Shown: in pieces, positions 6,476 to 8,479 of the stretch
How positions within the stretch are numbered: the stretch's first letter is position 1
Layout: every line of letters starts with the position of its first letter
DNA from: DAOTXN01 sp034435435
GTDB taxonomy: Bacteria; Chloroflexota; Anaerolineae; S140-20
Reading direction: 5' to 3'
Length of the DNA stretch: 8,479 bases
Assembly: GCA_034435435.1 (NCBI GenBank)
Contig: DAOTXN010000050.1
Location: forward strand, 1 to 8,479
Notes under the pieces: model-generated
The model's database searches: none
Seen by the model: the letters and a program-made list of their open reading frames with translations, nothing else
Told to the model about the DNA's origin: nothing
Position numbers and translations under genes: made by a program

Positions 6476-6538
6476 GTTCGTAGTGACAACTTGAGTCGTC
6501 CAGCGGAGGAAAGAGCGACTAGAGTCGCTACTACGAAC
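6476..6538. repeat. Palindromic intergenic repeat (TTCGTAGT...ACTACGAA)
   Basis: An imperfect inverted repeat: the left arm (6476-6500, beginning GTTCGTAGT) pairs with the right arm (6513-6538, ending ACTACGAAC) across a 12-nt spacer. The right arm has its own perfect 7-bp palindrome, AGCGACT-AG-AGTCGCT (6515-6530). It lies in the 240-bp gap between the nitrilase and aldolase genes. It resembles REP/MITE-like palindromes but has no transposase and no obvious target-site duplication. Confidence 0.65.
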
Positions 6539-6562
6539 CTCCATTTCTTGTGCTGGGTCAAG

Positions 6563-6668
6563 TAGAGTCTCCAAGATATGGGGTGGTTCAAAATTCGTCA
6601 GACTCTAGGTACGGACGGCTATGAACGCTGATGAACAGATCAAAACGAAAACAGTTGTGTTGATCTGT
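6563..6668. repeat. Two short inverted repeats upstream of the threonine aldolase gene
   Basis: TAGAGTCT (6563-6570) pairs with AGACTCTA (6600-6607). Separately, ACAGATCAA (6635-6643) pairs with TTGATCTGT (6660-6668) across 16 nt. The second hairpin ends 15 nt before the GGGGGA ribosome site. Either could be a repeat remnant or a leader structure; no known riboswitch pattern is evident. The rest of the gap shows nothing recognisable. Confidence 0.4.
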
Positions 6669-6693
6669 GTCCTATTCTCTCTGGGGGATACAA

Positions 6694-7737
6694 GTGATTG
6701 ATCTACGAAGCGACACTGTGACCTTGCCCACGCCCGCCATGCGCGAGGCGATGTACCGGGCCGAGGTGGGCGACGACGTCAAAGGCGAAGACCCCACCGT
6801 GAACCGGCTGGAAGAGCTGGCCGCCGAGCGCATGGGCAAAGCGGCGGCGCTGTTCGTCGCCAGCGGCACCATGGGCAACCTGACGGCTGCGCTGGCCCAC
6901 TGCGGGCGCGGCGACGAGGCCATCCTCGGCGACCAGGCGCACACGTTCCTGTACGAGGCGGGCGGCATATCGGCGCTGGGCGGGGTGCACCCGCGCCCGC
7001 TGCCCAATCAACCTGACGGAACCATTCCCATTGAGCGGATCGAGGCCGCCATTCGGCCCGACGATCCCCATTTTCCGCGCAGCCGGTTAATCATGCTCGA
7101 AAACACGCACAACCGCTGCCGGGGCGCGGCCATCCCGCCAGCCTATTTCGCCGCCGTGCGTGAAATCGCCGAGCGGCGTGAGCTGCAAATCCACCTGGAC
7201 GGCGCGCGCATTTTTAACGCCGCCGTCGCCTTGCAGGTAGACCCGCGCGAGATCACCCGACACGTGGACTCGGTCTCGTTTTGTCTGTCCAAGGGCTTGA
7301 GCGCGCCGGTGGGCTCGCTGCTGTGCGGCGGCGTGGATTTTATCACCCGCGCCCGGCGCGTGCGCAAGATGCTGGGCGGCGGTATGCGCCAGGCCGGGAT
7401 CATCGCCGCGGCGGGCGTCGTCGCGCTGGAAACGATGGTCGAGCGGTTGGCCGAGGACCACGCCCGCGCCCGTCGCCTGGCCGAAGGCATCGCCGAAATC
7501 CCCTGCTTTGCCATTGATCTGGCGCGCGTGCAGACCAACCTGGTGTTTTTTGACGTGGCCGACGATGCGCCGCTGAATGCGGGGCAGGTCGCCGAACGCT
7601 TGCGCGAGCACGGCGTACTCATCGGGGTGGTGTCGGCGCGGAGTTTTCGCGCCGTGACGCACTGTTGGGTGGACGACGCGGGCATCGAGACGGCGCTGAG
7701 AGCCTTGCGCGAGGTGGTGAAAGACGGTAGGCGGTAG
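6694..7737 (+). CDS. ltaE: Low-specificity L-threonine aldolase (PLP-dependent)
   Basis: Cleaves L-threonine or L-allo-threonine to glycine and acetaldehyde (family knowledge). It is a cytosolic fold-type I PLP enzyme, usually a homotetramer. The 347-aa product starts with the family-typical IDLRSDTVTLPTPAMREAM. SGTMGN (58-62) should hold the PLP phosphate, His83 (DQAHTF) is the conserved ring-stacking His, HLDGAR (167-172) carries Asp169 that binds the PLP nitrogen, and SFCLSKGLSAPVGS places the Schiff-base Lys at 200. All key residues are present and length is normal. GTG 6694 is chosen because it matches the family N-terminus and has GGGGGA (6683-6688) 5 nt upstream; the frame extends to a GTG at 6667 in a repeat. 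The last residues (KDGRR) and the TAG stop are formed by a purine-rich heptamer repeat, so the original end may have been altered. Stereospecificity cannot be told. Confidence 0.92.
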   Translation: MIDLRSDTVTLPTPAMREAMYRAEVGDDVKGEDPTVNRLEELAAERMGKAAALFVASGTMGNLTAALAHCGRGDEAILGDQAHTFLYEAGGISALGGVHPRPLPNQPDGTIPIERIEAAIRPDDPHFPRSRLIMLENTHNRCRGAAIPPAYFAAVREIAERRELQIHLDGARIFNAAVALQVDPREITRHVDSVSFCLSKGLSAPVGSLLCGGVDFITRARRVRKMLGGGMRQAGIIAAAGVVALETMVERLAEDHARARRLAEGIAEIPCFAIDLARVQTNLVFFDVADDAPLNAGQVAERLREHGVLIGVVSARSFRAVTHCWVDDAGIETALRALREVVKDGRR

Positions 7738-7767
7738 ACAGGAGACGGGAGACAGGAGAGGGGAGGC
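7719..7767. repeat. Purine-rich tandem heptamer repeat at the 3' end of the threonine aldolase gene
   Basis: Seven contiguous 7-mers: GAAAGAC, GGTAGGC, GGTAGAC, AGGAGAC, GGGAGAC, AGGAGAG, GGGAGGC. The consensus is near NGGAGAC. The array covers the last codons and TAG stop (7735-7737) of the aldolase and ends just before the remaining mntA-like sequence. Confidence 0.75.
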
Positions 7768-7775
7768 AATGTCTT

Positions 7776-7991
7776 TTCAACAACGAGGCCACGCCCGTGA
7801 TCGCTCACCAGGTCGTGCGCTACGGACGTGTTCTTTACGAGGCGCAGCCGGGCGCACGCGTAGACTATGAAGTCGCGGTCTTGCGGCGCTATGAAGATAC
7901 GGCTCCCCTGCGTCGCTTGCAGGACCGCCGCCTCCTGGAACGGGTGCAAGAGTACCGCAGCGCGATGCGCTCTGCCGAGCCTGGACGGTGA
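7776..7991 (+). pseudogene. MntA-like nucleotidyltransferase antitoxin, C-terminal remnant
   Basis: The frame reads FNNEATPVIAHQVVRYGRVL and continues with YE, ARVDYEVAVLRRYEDTAPL and RRLQDRRLLERV. This resembles the C-terminal end of minimal nucleotidyltransferase (MNT) antitoxins of the HepT/MntA type, which inactivate HepT by AMP transfer. The N-terminal catalytic part (GSxxxG and the paired Asp residues) is absent; upstream is only the heptamer repeat and the aldolase gene. No ATG starts this frame; a GTG at 7797 would give 64 aa. It ends 4 bp before the hepT-like start, the usual paired arrangement. Assignment is by pattern memory without a search. Confidence 0.6.
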
Positions 7992-7995
7992 CAAA

Positions 7996-8118
7996 ATGGT
8001 GAAAACGCGCGTTATTTTGGAACGTCTACACGCTTTGGACAGCTATATCCGTCTACTGGAGCCTTATCGGGAGTGGAGTGTTACCCAACTCACTCAAGAC
8101 GGACTCAAATACGGATGA
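7996..8118 (+). pseudogene. HepT-like HEPN toxin, N-terminal fragment
   Basis: The ATG at 7996 begins MVKTRVILERLHALDSYIRL and continues LEPYREWSVTQLTQ, which resembles the first helix of HepT (HEPN, formerly DUF86) ribonuclease toxins. It stops after 40 aa at TGA 8116-8118, against about 130-145 aa for the family. The catalytic R-x4-6-H motif and partner-contact regions would lie in the missing part, so no toxicity is expected. The break near 8114 coincides with entry into transposase-like sequence. Confidence 0.6.
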
Positions 8119-8479
8119 GCAGGCGGCGGCGCGGCTGATGGAAATTGTGCATCCAGCGACGTTGAGCCAACTGGAACACTATCGCCAGTTGGGGCTGCGG
8201 GCGCGGATTCTGAGCTTGCCGGTGATGGTGGGCCTGGTGTTGAGTATGATCTGGCGGCAGGTCAACGGGGTGTGCGAACTGACGCGCCTGATCCGGACCG
8301 AAGTCTTGTTGTGGGTGCCGCCGCTGCGGGTCACCCAGCAGGCCATCTCAGAGCGTTTATGCAGCTTGCCGGCTGAACTGTTTGTGCGGGTTTTGGAGGC
8401 CCTTTTGCCAGTGTTGCAGGCGCGTTGGGCGGCGCGCCAGCGTCCCTTACCGGCTGAGATCGCTTGGGCGCAGCAACAC
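8078..8479 (+). CDS. IS4-type transposase, N-terminal part, cut by window end
   Basis: The frame is open to the window edge (134 codons from GTG 8078). Residues from about 13 on read DEQAAARLMEIVHPATLSQL, then HYRQLGLRARILSLPVMVGL, VLSMIWRQ and PLRVTQQAISERLCSLP. This matches the helical N-terminal domain of IS4-type transposases; the DDE catalytic core would lie outside the window. GTG 8078 has GGGAG (8069-8073) 4 nt upstream, but it overlaps the hepT fragment by 41 nt. If the hepT homology truly extends to about 8113, the native 5' end of the transposase gene is lost and this is itself a fragment. No terminal inverted repeat is recognised on this side. The element, if complete, continues to the right. 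Confidence 0.72.
   Translation, partial: MLPNSLKTDSNTDEQAAARLMEIVHPATLSQLEHYRQLGLRARILSLPVMVGLVLSMIWRQVNGVCELTRLIRTEVLLWVPPLRVTQQAISERLCSLPAELFVRVLEALLPVLQARWAARQRPLPAEIAWAQQH
8078..8479 (+). mobile_element. Probable IS4-family insertion sequence, left part
   Basis: Inferred only from the transposase-like frame and from the sudden end of hepT-like sequence near 8114. The left boundary is uncertain, no terminal repeat or target duplication can be checked because the right end is outside the window. Confidence 0.45.

Noticed and set aside
5530..6591. Minus-strand frame of 353 aa opposite the nitrilase-like gene
   Set aside because: Antisense shadow; no recognisable domain, and the plus strand is a well-defined family member with a ribosome site.
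6667..6693. Upstream GTG start for the threonine aldolase
   Set aside because: The added residues are absent from the family N-terminus, the codon lies in a repeat hairpin, and the GTG at 6694 has GGGGGA at good spacing.
861..7767. CRISPR array or attachment sites
   Set aside because: Repeats are contiguous short units without regular spacers of 30-40 bp, and there are no cas genes, tRNA or integrase.
7769..7870. Small frame starting at ATG 7769 after a purine-rich stretch
   Set aside because: Although GGGGAGG precedes it, the product (SFQQRGHARDRSPGR type) has no similarity I recognise and overlaps the mntA-like frame; the purines belong to the heptamer repeat.

Overview
The window looks like a chromosomal segment of a high-GC bacterium, most likely a Chloroflexota (Anaerolineae-like) organism. 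This placement is inference. It rests on lipoproteins with long Pro/Thr linkers (TPTPRPTATPRPTFTP type), a small TPR plus zinc-ribbon protein, the overall gene style, and many short intergenic repeats. There is no rRNA, tRNA or marker gene to confirm it.

Layout. (1) Positions 3-1911, plus strand: two tandem paralogous M23/LytM-type zinc peptidases. The first is cut by the window edge; the second is a lipoprotein whose only plausible start codon lies in a repeat. (2) Positions 1914-3865, minus strand: a two-gene operon, an N-terminally anchored clan GH-A glycoside hydrolase followed by a family-3 solute-binding lipoprotein. It converges on the peptidase pair with only 2 bp between stop codons. 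(3) Positions 3866-4023: an AT-rich divergent promoter region with a good sigma70-like promoter for the hydrolase and a perfect TATAAT box for the rightward gene. (4) Positions 4024-7737, plus strand: a TPR/zinc-ribbon protein, a SAM-dependent methyltransferase, a nitrilase-superfamily protein whose catalytic Cys is Asp, and a PLP-dependent L-threonine aldolase. (5) Positions 7738-8479: a decayed HepT/MntA (HEPN/MNT) toxin-antitoxin pair, with MntA missing its N-terminal part and HepT its C-terminal part, joined to the start of an IS4-type transposase that runs off the window.

The genes do not form one obvious pathway. The left half encodes envelope or secreted functions (wall peptidases, glycosidase, solute-binding protein); the right half encodes cytosolic metabolism and an eroded mobile/TA region.

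The most notable structure is repetitive. Three unrelated sequences are built from tandem heptamers: CTTTCGT/CCTTGGT at 2073-2107 inside the solute-binding protein gene, NNTCAGC then GCTGATN at 5528-5589, and NGGAGAC at 7719-7767 containing the stop codon of the threonine aldolase. A decamer repeat (861-890) supplies a start codon, and a palindrome lies at 6476-6538. These resemble in style the heptanucleotide STRR repeats of cyanobacteria. Their entry into reading frames and gene ends, and the Cys-to-Asp nitrilase, are the best leads. I did not find a clearly new multi-gene system.
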